NCBI GenBank assembly: GCA_963573315.1
Contig: OY752141.1
Location: 3,286,001 to 3,350,000 of the forward strand
Direction of reading: 5' to 3'
DNA from: Entomortierella parvispora
Taxonomy: Eukaryota; Mortierellomycota; Mortierellomycetes; Mortierellales; Mortierellaceae
DNA: 64,000 nucleotides
The notes under the pieces are model-generated. The model made no database searches, was not told where the DNA came from, and saw only the letters and a program-made list of their open reading frames with translations. The first letter of the stretch is position 1; each line of letters starts with the position of its first letter. The position numbers were made by a program, and so were the translations under genes. Below are positions 1 through 9,893 of the stretch, piece after piece.

Positions 1-1321
1 CTATGGGATACCAAGGAGCGGGCACGTTTGCAGGAGAATATGACACCCGAGTCCAAGTTGAACGAACGCCGGGCTCAAAATCTTGTCCCTGGAACAAAAT
101 TGCTGGCCTTGGAAACTGACTCGCGCATCCCAATCCTTCTTGTTCAAAGGGAAGGAAAACCTCACCTTGGGCGGGCTCCTGGCGGAGGCAGCAGCGAGTT
201 TGAGTGTGGTTGGACCTTGATCTTGCCAAGAGGCTGGGGTATGCCCTTCTGGAAGAGCTTCATCTTTGCTGGAGCCAAGCCTGGAGGCACTAGAGAAAGA
301 AGAAGTTTCCACTTTGAAACACGCCAGTCTTGTTTTCCTTACGACTTTCCCAACACAGCGGCCTATGTCGCGTATGCAGAGGATTACCGTAAGGAAGCAG
401 AAGCGAAATACGGTCGGAAGCCTGTTGCCAAACGGATCAACTATTCAAAGCTGGGCGTCCAAGATCCATTCGCAGCCGCATGGGACAAATGTCTCCAAGC
501 AGGTTTGGCAAACTTTGAAGTTGAAGTGCCGGCAACGTCAGAAGTGGACCAGACGAAGTTATGGGTGATGCAGTCGCCCAAGATGATTACGGCCTTGCAG
601 GATGCGGCAATAGCTGCCGGTAACATCAACGATTCCGGCAGTCGGCTGTCTATTCGGACACTGAACGATGTTATGGCTGCATGTTTGCGCAATATGCTTC
701 CAACGGCGCAGGAACCATTCCCCAAAGTGGAAGAGGCGGTGATTCGAGTTGGTGTGGATTATTTGAACCGAGGTACCATCAGCATGAACGGGATGATTTA
801 TCTCATCCCTGAGGATCACTACAAGGTGTGGGCGGCCCGTGTGCAGTTAAAGGGAAAGCGTACATTGGAAGGACGTCCCAGACGCGAGAAAAAGATCAAA
901 TCTTGGGTAGACTCTGATTCTGAGGATGAAGACAAAGAAGAGGAGGATCTGGATCTGGATGAACTGGTAAGGAACGCTTGTTGATTGCTCTTTTTCGTCG
1001 AAGCAACTATGAACACTATCTTTCTGACACACCCCCTTCTGATTTCGATCTTTCTAGGAAATGGCCATCCCTCCCCCAGAAACGTTGCTGGGATATGTGA
1101 CCACAGGACAGTACTGCTACAGCGAGGGCCAAGCCTATGGTATTGGATGCGTCTCTGCTACAGGAATGGCACGTCTGATTGAATCCGAAACGCGCCAGCG
1201 ATTGACGACAGCCTCGACCAAAGACTCGCCTACACCAGTCAAAACTCCAAAATTGATGGTTCTTGTTCGCAGTATTCGAAGCAAAGCCTCCAGACTCGCC
1301 AAACTCCAAATCCTGTCATAG
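1..1321 (+). CDS. POP1: RNase P/MRP subunit POP1, C-terminal part (5' end outside window)
   Basis: This is the 3' portion of the gene for Pop1, the largest protein of RNase P and RNase MRP, which process tRNA and rRNA precursors in the nucleus and nucleolus. Two exons are visible: 1-966 and 1058-1321. The intron 967-1057 begins GTAAGG and ends TTTCTAG, in phase 0. The first part matches the POPLD region of the family, with the diagnostic GWGMPFWKS, FAGAKPGGTRERR and the following HFE and FPYDFP-like segment. An acidic, Asp/Glu-rich stretch sits just before the intron. Exon 2 gives the family's C-terminal strand region (GYVTTGQYCYSEGQAYGIG), ending in a TAG or TAA-type stop at 1319-1321. Reading frame 1 is open from the first base, so the true start lies upstream. 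Identification is secure; only the missing N-terminus is uncertain. Confidence 0.93.
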
Positions 1322-1337
1322 CCTCCTTTTCTTTTTC

Positions 1338-1361
1338 TTTTTTTTTTTTTTTTTTTTTTTT
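1338..1361 (+). repeat. poly-T run (24 T) in the POP1/AIG1 convergent gap
   Basis: An uninterrupted run of 24 T lies between two genes that converge (POP1 stop at 1321, GTPase stop at 1483). It probably sits in one or both 3' untranslated regions. It is a simple homopolymer with no further structure that I can see. Confidence 0.9.
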
Positions 1362-1482
1362 GCCCCTGGTATCGTCTTTTTATTAGTTTTGTTGAAGGCG
1401 AATGATTAAAAAGTGGGTATAGCAGACTTTTATCGTTTCGTTTCGTTGTGTTTCGTTTCAATTGCCTCAACTCTGTGTGTTG

Positions 1483-4285
1483 TTAAGAGTGGCCATTCGA
1501 AAGCTCGTCATCCTCTTGGTCGAGAACCCATCGCTTCTTGGTCCGGACCGCGTACCACAGTCGTTTCAATCCCGCGTTCAGGAACGTGGTCCTTGCTTTG
1601 CAGTCACACTTTTCGCCCAGAGAGAACCCGCAGGGGGATTCGGCCGTGGTTAAAAAGATCATTGGGACGAGCGGCATTTTTCCACTGGCTCCTGTTCCTG
1701 TTCCTTGTTCGTCCTCATCCTCTGGCGATTGTGGCCCATCCTGGAAGCTGTCTTGGGTATTATCCCCGTTGCTGGTCCCATTGTTGTCATCATTTCCAGA
1801 GCTGGTCATGTTCAAGCCCTGGAAAAAGTGTTTTTCTAACTGGGCTTGGATCTCCTCGTGATACAATTGCTTGGTGTTCATGACATTCCGGCGGAAATCG
1901 CATCCTGTAAAGACCAAAATCACATTCCCCCAAAAATTCGGCAAGTCCTTCATGATATCGTTGAACGCCTGCAAGATTGTGAGAATCATGTCCACGCTAG
2001 TAAAGGAAAAAAGAATTAGATAAATACAAGATCTCAAAGGGCCAGGATTCAGATAATAGAGGATGGCCATCAGACACGTATTCGAGCCAAAAGAGAGGTT
2101 ACCCAGAATCGATCTTGAAAACAAGGAGGAAGGCTGTGACTCCAAGACGGGTTCCAACGGATCGAATGTTTTCTTTTAGAATAGGAATATTCTTTTCGTC
2201 GTCTCCTTCCGTATCAGCAAGTCCTGATGACCCATAACAGCATTAATAACAAGAAAAAGGACAGAAATATCAATATGTATATCGAAAGATCGAAATAACT
2301 TACCAGGCGTGTCCACCAAGGTAACCAAGACCCGACGATTGTCTTCAAATTTACCCCATCCTGTCCTCTCTGCGATACCTTTCGTCACGGCCTAAAGAAA
2401 TGAGTCATCACCCTTTCAGTTAGCTAGAGAAAGTAAGTGGTTCAATAAAGATTCTGGTGACAACACGTTTCGCCTACCCTGACAGAAGCACTGGCCTTTA
2501 GCTCGCTTGTCCCCATGATCCTGTTCAGAAGAGAAGATTTTCCTGCAGAGTTACCGATCATAACAAATTAGCCGATAAAATTTGTCAGTATTGGTACACA
2601 CATTTGCTATTGTTGAGGTTCATTCTCATTGAGATAGACACGAAGAAAGAGTCATTACCTTGCCCCGTTTTCCCAATGGCCATCAAGACCACGGGTCCAG
2701 GTCCTTCGATTTTCTGTGTCAATCCAGAGCCGTGTGACTTGACGTCGTGCGTGATTAGTTTTGTTGCATTGACGCCCAGGACGCCTCCCATCACAGTGCC
2801 GGCCCTCGCTAAAGATCCGTCCTCGACTTTAAAAGTAGCTGTTGTGGGAGTCGTCGGCAATGGCGTCATTGCTGGAGTAGTTGCTTCAGCTCCTGCTTCC
2901 TGCTGAGAGGTCCTTTGTAGCTCCTGGACACGCTGCAGCAGCGTGTCCTTTAAGTTACTCTCAAAAGAAGGCGCCGATGGCTGCTCGGATGAAGGCGGCG
3001 GTAGCGGTGAAGGCGTTGCTGTTGTTTCCATTATAGCCGGCACCAAAGTTGAACTGGCCGCTGTTGATGCCAACGATAGGATAGCAGGCAATGTTGTGTC
3101 TTCGCTCAAAATCGGAAGACTGGTCGTAAGACGCTTCCGAGACGATCCATGATTGCTCGTCATCACGTCACTCATATCGACCTTGCCTCCGGAAGGACTA
3201 GGAGCTGTCACCTGAGGGGTATCCACGCCGTTACTACAGCTACTGCCGCTGCCGCTGCCATCCATGTCTTCTTTATACTGAGCCATTCGATTTTGCTGAT
3301 ACTTTTTCTGCTCCAGCAAGGCCTGCCTCTGAGATGCATTCGATTGAGCAGCCAAGGACTTTGCTCTCAGCAGTCCTGCTGCTCCTGCCCCTGCCCCTGC
3401 TCCTACTCCTGCTCCTACTCCAATGCTGCCGTTACTGCCGGCACCATTAAAGCTGCCATTAGAATGACTGAAATCACTGTTGGCGCCGGTGGCAACCACT
3501 GGTGTGATGTCGGATCGCACAATATTTCCTGGTGGAGAGCCCTGGTGATACAACAATAATGGAGCAGCAGCAGTGGACGTAGCAGTGGTTGTGGATGCAT
3601 GAAAGGACCCTGCAAAGACGGGCTTGTTCTTTGGAATCGGCGGTGGAGGGATCGATTTGGGCTTTATCGTTGCCGGCGTGTATTGACCCTGTCCGAATCC
3701 AATGTCTCCTCTGGGCGACGAGGACAATATCGTTGTCGAGGGGGAAGAGGCGGATGGAGAAGCGGATAGGGTTTGGGCAATAATACCACCACCACCACCG
3801 CCATTGCCTTCTCCTGCCCTGACTCTTGCTTGATGGATAGTATCGCGCTCGTTGTGAAAGATGGCGGAAAAGGCAGCGGACCTTGATCTAGAGAGAGAAT
3901 CCAAGTTTGGTTTGGTAGGAGGGATAGGAGGGCCTACTCCAGAGGGACGGAGAGGCTGGCGCTGGTGTGGCGGGGGCTGTTGCTGCTGTAGGTGAATGTG
4001 ATGATGAGGTGGCGGACGTTGGGGAGGGTGAGTGACCATTCCTCCGTAGAGGCCTCCGTTAGACGCGTCGTTGTGAAGATAGGGAGGGTTCGAGGTAGGT
4101 TGAAGATGGTCCTGCTGCCATTGTTGCTGGTGTTGCAGTTGACGCTGTCGTTGGAGGTAGAGCTGATATTGTTGCTGCTGCTGCTGCTGCTGCTGGCCAG
4201 GAGCGGGGAGATCAGGCATGGAATACTGCCTATCCTGGCCGTAGTATCGCCCACCACCACCGCCTTCGCCGAGTCGTCCGTCCAT
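1483..4285 (-). CDS. AIG1/GIMA-type GTPase with long Q-rich low-complexity N-terminus
   Basis: Five exons on the minus strand: 4285-2659, 2542-2478, 2391-2304, 2223-2103 and 1996-1483, giving about 804 residues. All introns are GT-AG and the frame is continuous. Exon 1 encodes about 540 residues of low complexity (a poly-Q run, Pro/His-rich, Gly/Ala-rich and Ser-rich blocks). It runs into a P-loop that is split by the first intron (GKTGQG then KSSLLN). The G3 motif DTPG lies at the end of exon 3, followed by LADTEGDDEKN. Exon 5 starts with the AIG1-like helix region (VDMILTILQAFNDIMKDL) and has VFTGCD where canonical TKxD would be. AIG1-type G proteins are septin/Toc-like GTPases, often membrane-associated; the role here is unknown. 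I chose ATG 4285 because a pyrimidine-rich leader precedes it. An in-frame ATG farther upstream would translate that leader. Confidence 0.82.
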
Positions 4286-4427
4286 GAAGGCAAGAGAAAG
4301 AGAGAAAGAGAGAAAGAGAGAAAGAGAAGTGTCCTTTGGGGTCTTGACTGCTTTTAGCGGAGATGTACTTTTTGGCGGGTGGGGGAAAGAGATTCTACAC
4401 GCAGTGGCAGTGGGGCGTGGGAGGCAG

Positions 4428-4535
4428 GATGGGATGGGATGCGATGGGATGGGAAGGGAAGGGAAGGGATGGGTGCCGTGGGAAGGGATGGAGGGATGGA
4501 GGGATGGATGGAGAGAGGGGGATGGGATAGGATGG
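4428..4535 (+). repeat. degenerate GGGAT/GGGAA/GGAT array, G-quadruplex potential
   Basis: The plus strand carries many closely spaced G-triplets in GGGAT, GGGAA and GGAT units. They lie 150-250 bp upstream of the AIG1-type GTPase start, so the C-rich strand is the sense strand of that promoter or 5' leader. At least eight G3 runs with 1-4 base loops are visible, which meets the usual G-quadruplex pattern. A function is inference only. Confidence 0.75.
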
Positions 4536-5407
4536 TGGGTGGTGGTGGTGGTTCGAGTAGGGCGACATGAAATGCAACGGGGTCCATTGTTGCACTGCCC
4601 CCCTCTCCGTCGTGCCCCTTCCCTTCTTCCCTTCTCTTTCTTCCCTTCTTGAGCACACACACGCACATTCAAGCAGGGACAAGCCAGGCTAGGCCCGCAT
4701 GTGCATTGGCACGCGCACATGGACACCAACCCCATCCTCCCCCTCTCTCTCCCCTCCCTTCATTCACTGCCTTCTCTCTGGCTACAGGGGGATCGTCCAT
4801 GGCCCATGCCCCGCGTGCGTGCAAGAACCACCATGCCGAGCACTTTGTCCATCTGCCGATATTCCCAGGCATGATGAGCGAAACGCGTCCAGGGATCTGA
4901 ACCACAGCGTTGAGACAACTCTAATTTGCTCGGGCTCAGTCCCTTCGACCCGCTCTGTTTCCCTTCGACTTGCTTTGTTTGTCAAGTCCATGTTTCGGAC
5001 CTGTCCTGCTTCCTCATTCTCATTCTCACTACATAGCCCCTGAAGTGTCGAGTGTAGAAACCCTTCGGCGTCCAGGCATCTCATTATTCCATATTTCTAT
5101 GGCAGTTCGACTTTCAAAGCAAAGAATTAAAAATATGAAATAAAAAAACCTCTGGATAATAGAGGAAGGAAACAAGCAACCCAATGATGACATGGTGCCC
5201 GTCTTTATTTCGTGCCAAGGACCATTGTCTGCTCCCTCTTATCCCTGCCTTCATGTCCCCGTGTGCGTCCAAGGACTTGACAATGGTGCTAATTAGGCTT
5301 TGCGCGTGAATATCAGATTGGTTTGAACAAATTTGATCTTCAACCTCTGCGCGTCCTTTCCGCGTCCAGTTCCCTTCCTCACAATGAAAACAAACCACGT
5401 CATGGAA

Positions 5408-5446
5408 GAGATAAAGTACCTTTGGGCAGAGATAAAGTACCTTTGG
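5408..5446 (+). repeat. 21-bp-period direct repeat (two copies of an 18-bp unit)
   Basis: The 18-base unit GAGATAAAGTACCTTTGG occurs at 5408-5425 and again at 5429-5446, separated by GCA. It contains a GATA core. It lies in a gene-free stretch with no known function. Confidence 0.85.
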
Positions 5447-6240
5447 ATAGTTCGAGGAGACAATATAACGCTCACGCTATTTTAGCGTCGTGTACTGAGC
5501 TCGCAAAGGCAATTGATAGCAACCATTGTTCCGTCCCATTATCTTCACTAGCTAGATAGATGCCTGTTTTCGCCGTGTCATGACAGCGCACAATGAAAAA
5601 TAGCGCATGCTGGTCTCCAACACTGGTAAGCATGATCTTCAAAAGATGATGTTACCCGTCGTCGTGTCTGTCGAACAATAAGCGAATCCGGGTATTAAGA
5701 ACGGTAAAGAACAATCCTGAAACGTTATAGTCCAAGCAAAGAAAGGAAAGAGAGTGAAGGAAAGAAGACCGAGAAGAAGGGAAACAACGACAACATGTCG
5801 TGCAAGATTAGGTGCATGTACTCAAAGTTCATCCTTCCCAGTTCACATGAGCACCGAAACAAAAAAAAAGCTATTTCCCTGCTACTCATGTTCCTGCAGA
5901 AATAAGACAAAGAGTCGGCGGTTTACCAGAACCTGACATGTCGTTTGTGTTCACCGTGACAACATGAGGATGATCAAACTACGATGAGGATGCGGACTAA
6001 AATATCACTCTTTGCAGCTTCCAAGTAGGGGCGATTAAGCAAGCAATCATGGCAACGAATAACAGACACTCCTGCTTTCTTGAGCCTGGACAAAAGGCGC
6101 AGGGATTTTTTTTACCAATTTTGGCCCAAAAGAAGGCAAGTTTCCTTTGCCCAAGCATGTTTCTTTTTGGAGGGGTGTCGACTCAATTGGAATGGAGGTT
6201 TTTTTATTTTACACTGCAAGAAGGTTGGTTGGTTGGTTGG

Positions 6241-6271
<31 letters not shown>

Positions 6272-6501
6272 TTTGTGCCTGAAGAAACAAAATGTTTAGG
6301 GGGGGAACAATGTGTCATTGAAAGAGAAACTCAGTACTACAAAAGCAATGAAAGGCAATACAAATACAAAGATGATGGTATTTACAATCGGGTGACAATC
6401 ATAGTCTGCCAAAGCCAAGAAAATCTTTGGGTGAGGCTAGCAGACCAATTGCCAGGTGGTTGAGAGGAGAGAGAGAGAGAGAGAGGGCTATGTTTGTTGA
6501 C

Positions 6502-9500
6502 TTAATCAACCTCCATGCCTCTGTGCTGTTGGGCGGGATGGATTGGGTTGCCATAGTAGTGGATGCCACTGTCATTGAACAGTGGCAAGCCTCGACGTCC
6601 AAAATCGGGTCCAGGCACATGTTCATCATAATTCAAGGAGGCCTCGGTGGGTGACTCCAACTTCGTCTTGGGCTGAGGAGACAGAGACGTGGCTTGGTTA
6701 TCCTTCATCTCCACATCACGGCCTTGCGACCATAATTCGCCGAATGCCTCGAGGGCTTTGATCTCGTCTTCAGAGACGTCGACACCATCCGCCTTTTGTT
6801 GACCCGCGCGCGGGACAGGTACTGAATGATGGACGGCTTTGGTTGCTTCCTGAATAGGGGCGTTCAGATCCACAAGGGAGAGTCGACGAAGTTTGTTGGC
6901 GGGATAGGGTTCGGGAAGACGATTCGGCACCATATGGATGGTCTGAGATCGATAACGACCTGCATGTTGGATAGAGGGCAGGGGCACTCTAGTTGATGGG
7001 TCCGTCATCCCACCGGGGACAGTTCGTAGAGGTGGGAGAGTACAATGGGCCATTGAGTCCTCAGTATCGATGTTTCTCCAGCCTTGATCAGGCGTGGACA
7101 ACTCTGAGCGGTGTCGATGCATGTGAAAGCTGGCATCATCCGAATCCATGTCCTCTGACGAATGTTCAGGCGACAGAGGATGGCGGGGTTGTTGGTTCAT
7201 TGGGTGATCCTGCTCAGAAAGGTACTGCTGCATGGGTGGCAAATGGTGGTCATGACGGTTGGCCATAGCTTGCATGGATGCAATGTATGCTCGTTGGTCG
7301 AGACTAAAGTCAAGGCTGGTGCGATGATGGAGCTTGGAGCCGTACCACGACTCTGTAGCGTTTCTATCTGCAACGGATCCCAATGAACCTCGGCGTCCCA
7401 TGCTTGACCCAGTAGTGGACTTTTTGCGGATTCTAGCAGTATCTTTTTTAGCACCCGCGCGCAGCAATTTGCTAGGCGAATTTGGAGATCCTGTCATGGA
7501 GGATGGCGTCACAGGAGAAGGCAAAGCGGGGGTAATCGATCGAATTGGACCAGCAGGCGCAACAGAGAGCACAGGGAGAGAAGGCGCGCGGTGATGCTTG
7601 CTACTGGCTGTAGAGCTATCAGCGTTGGCGGCCAAAGTCATCGAGTTACGGTTGGACTTGGAGGCTTTGGTGCTTGGACGTCGAGTGGTTGTTCCAGCCA
7701 AAAGACCTGCCTCACTCTTGCGTCGCGTTTCGATTGCAATCTTGGAAGCAATTAGATCAGCCGACTCTCGATTGGAGCCCTTGGTGTGGGTTTGGGTGTG
7801 CTGGACCATGTTGTCGAAGCGACTGAACATCCGAGTGCAGCCATCAACGACACACTTGAACGGCTTTTCGCCGGTGTGTTTTCTAAAGGATGGAAATGAG
7901 GGAACATGTTAGACTAGTGTAATTGATCGAGAAAGCTAGTCTCTTTGGACCCTTTCAATCCTCCCCTGCGCGTGTGCTGCGAATATAGTCTGGTCACACA
8001 AGGTATTTAACAGAAAACAGAGCGTTTGACGTATGACGAAAGACTTTGCATTTCCATGGGCGAAAGATACAAAGGGTTGGAGGGGAAGGGATGCTTTTCT
8101 TTCAGACCCCCAGTGCTAGAATGAACCCGGTAAAAATCTTCTCTCAGGCACCGGTCGATCGTTGCGTCAATGTGAGGTGTGCATAAAGCACAAGGGACGA
8201 GGTCACAAGCAGAGGGTCTGTGATCATGGCTGCGTAGTTGCTCCCTTTCCATATTTCCATACTGCGCGCAGGGCAGGGTACCGTCGCTGACGGGCGGAGA
8301 GAGAGAGAGAGAGACAAAGACAGGGTGACAGAGGGAAGGAGAAGAAAGAAAGGGCGCACGTTGCTATTATGCAAATGTGCCTTGAACCCTAATGATGCGA
8401 TAACGGGCAGATGACGCCAAAGACAGACAAACGGGTGGAGAGAGACAAGACGGGCATATCCAACAGGACAGACAGACAGGACAGAACAGACAAAACAGAA
8501 CAGACAGCCCGCCCACCATGGGCCTTTTTGCCAGGGACCGGCGGAGTGTTTGAAATTAAAATGACACCAAAGTGGCGCCCCAGAGAGAACAAACAAGGGC
8601 CTATGTGGCACAGAACAGAACGAGAGAACAGGGCAGGAGCAACTGTGTGTACCATTGCTATTGCAGCGGGAATGAAAAACAAGATGTTGAACGGGATGTG
8701 TCCAAATCCAAATGACATAATTTGCGAGGAGGGGGCCCAAGCCAGGCAAACCAACGACCAACCCACTCAAAGAAGGAAGAAGGACCTTCTTCGGGCCCAT
8801 CTGTGCACCATCGTCGGGACTCGGGAGTTGCCCCGTTCACAAAGGCACACACAGACACGTACACACACATACACACATACACATACACACACAAAACCCA
8901 CGCAAACACACACATCCTCGCTTGAATCCAGGCACACACAAAGGTGTTCCATTCTTTGCGTCGATGTGTGTATGTATGAGTATGTCGGCGTGCGTGCTAT
9001 GCGTTCAGGTTGTCGTGTTGTTCGAAGGGGGGGGGGGGGGGGGGGAATGCGTCGCTGTCTGTTGTCTGTTGCCTGCATCAACATTGCTGTGTTCCCACAG
9101 GGTCGCTTCTATGCTCAGTCTCGAGAGGAGCGACGACAGAACCAGAAAAGCCCTCCTCTCGTCCTTTTCTCCCCTCTTCCCCATCCCCGCCCTCTTACCT
9201 CTCGTTCTTCCCGCACCATCATCCATCACTGCAATCACCCTTTTTTTTGACGCCGCTCTATCACCCTCTCTTTTCAGGCACAGAAAATAAAAAGGAATGA
9301 AAAAAAAGAAAGAAAGGAATCCGGTGGGACAAGAAGGCTTACCGAGCATGGCGAGCAAGGTGCTCGCTGCGTGTAAACACCATGCGGCAGTCGCCGAATC
9401 CGGAGCACTGGAAGAGCTTGCCCTTGTGTGCTTTATCTGCCTGGCCAGCGTCCGCAGCGGCGCTGTCAGGGGTGCCGCTGCGGTCGAGTTGAGTCGAGGA

Positions 9501-9893
9501 TTCTGGGCCGCTCTCAGGGGTGCTATGTCGACTGGATGGATGATATTCCTGAGGATGTTGTTCATGTGGGTGATGCTGTTGAGTGTAATAATAGTGTTGA
9601 TAAAGATGCGAGTTGTTGTTGTTGTTGTTGTCAAAGGAACTCTCAAGAGTGCTACTGCCCCCAAAGTTATCACGGACTGGGGGAAGATCATAGGTCTGAT
9701 GGGATGGGTGGTAGTAACCCGAGCCAGGGCCAGGAACGTGCACGGCAACGGGCTCTGTGGAGAATGGATGGTGCTGGCGCTGTTGGTAGTAAGAGTGATA
9801 GTCGGGATGGATCTGCTGAGGATGCCGTTGGGTCAGGGCAGGGTCAGGCCCGGAGGGTGAGCCCAGAGCTGGCTGGATGGGAACGATAGGCAT
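6502..9893 (-). CDS. C2H2 zinc-finger transcription factor (two fingers)
   Basis: Two exons on the minus strand, 9893-9343 and 7882-6502, giving about 643 residues. The long intron (9342-7883, 1460 bp) has a GTAAG donor and a TTTAG acceptor, and joins the frame inside an Arg codon. The join restores a perfect tandem finger pair. Finger 1 is FQCSGFGDCRMVFTRSEHLARHAR, the linker is KHTGEKP, and finger 2 is FKCVVDGCTRMFSRFDNMVQHTQTH. Such RSEHL/RFDNM fingers are typical of fungal stress and nutrient regulators of the Msn2/Usv1/Rgm1 type that bind short C/G-rich sites. Outside the fingers the protein is low complexity: His/Gln/Asn-rich before, Ser/Pro-rich with basic patches after. I chose start 9893 because the upstream in-frame sequence is a pyrimidine-rich leader encoding only Ser/Phe/Leu. 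Target genes are unknown. Confidence in the splice is high because neither exon alone makes a complete finger pair. Confidence 0.87.
8846..8940 (+). repeat. CA-rich microsatellite inside the zinc-finger gene intron
   Basis: Imperfect ACAC/ATAC repeats run for roughly 90 bases inside the long intron of the C2H2 gene. No function is evident. Confidence 0.85.
9027..9045 (+). repeat. poly-G run (19 G) inside the zinc-finger gene intron
   Basis: Nineteen consecutive G on the plus strand (C in the transcript) lie within the same intron. Runs of this kind are assembly-sensitive, so the exact length may be unreliable. Confidence 0.85.

Larger units (their letters stand above)
4286..6501. other. intergenic region, AIG1 gene upstream / zinc-finger gene downstream
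   Basis: About 2.2 kb with no coding region I can support. It holds the CT-rich leader of the AIG1 gene (4290-4330 on the minus strand), a G-rich pentamer array, a 21-bp direct repeat and T-rich tracts near 6240-6275. Only short, unconserved open frames occur here. Confidence 0.7.

Noticed and set aside
4286-4735. N-terminal extension of the AIG1 gene up to an ATG at 4735
   Set aside because: The extra frame translates pyrimidine-rich leader and repeat sequence (Ser/Pro/His runs). ATG 4285 directly follows a typical CT-rich leader.
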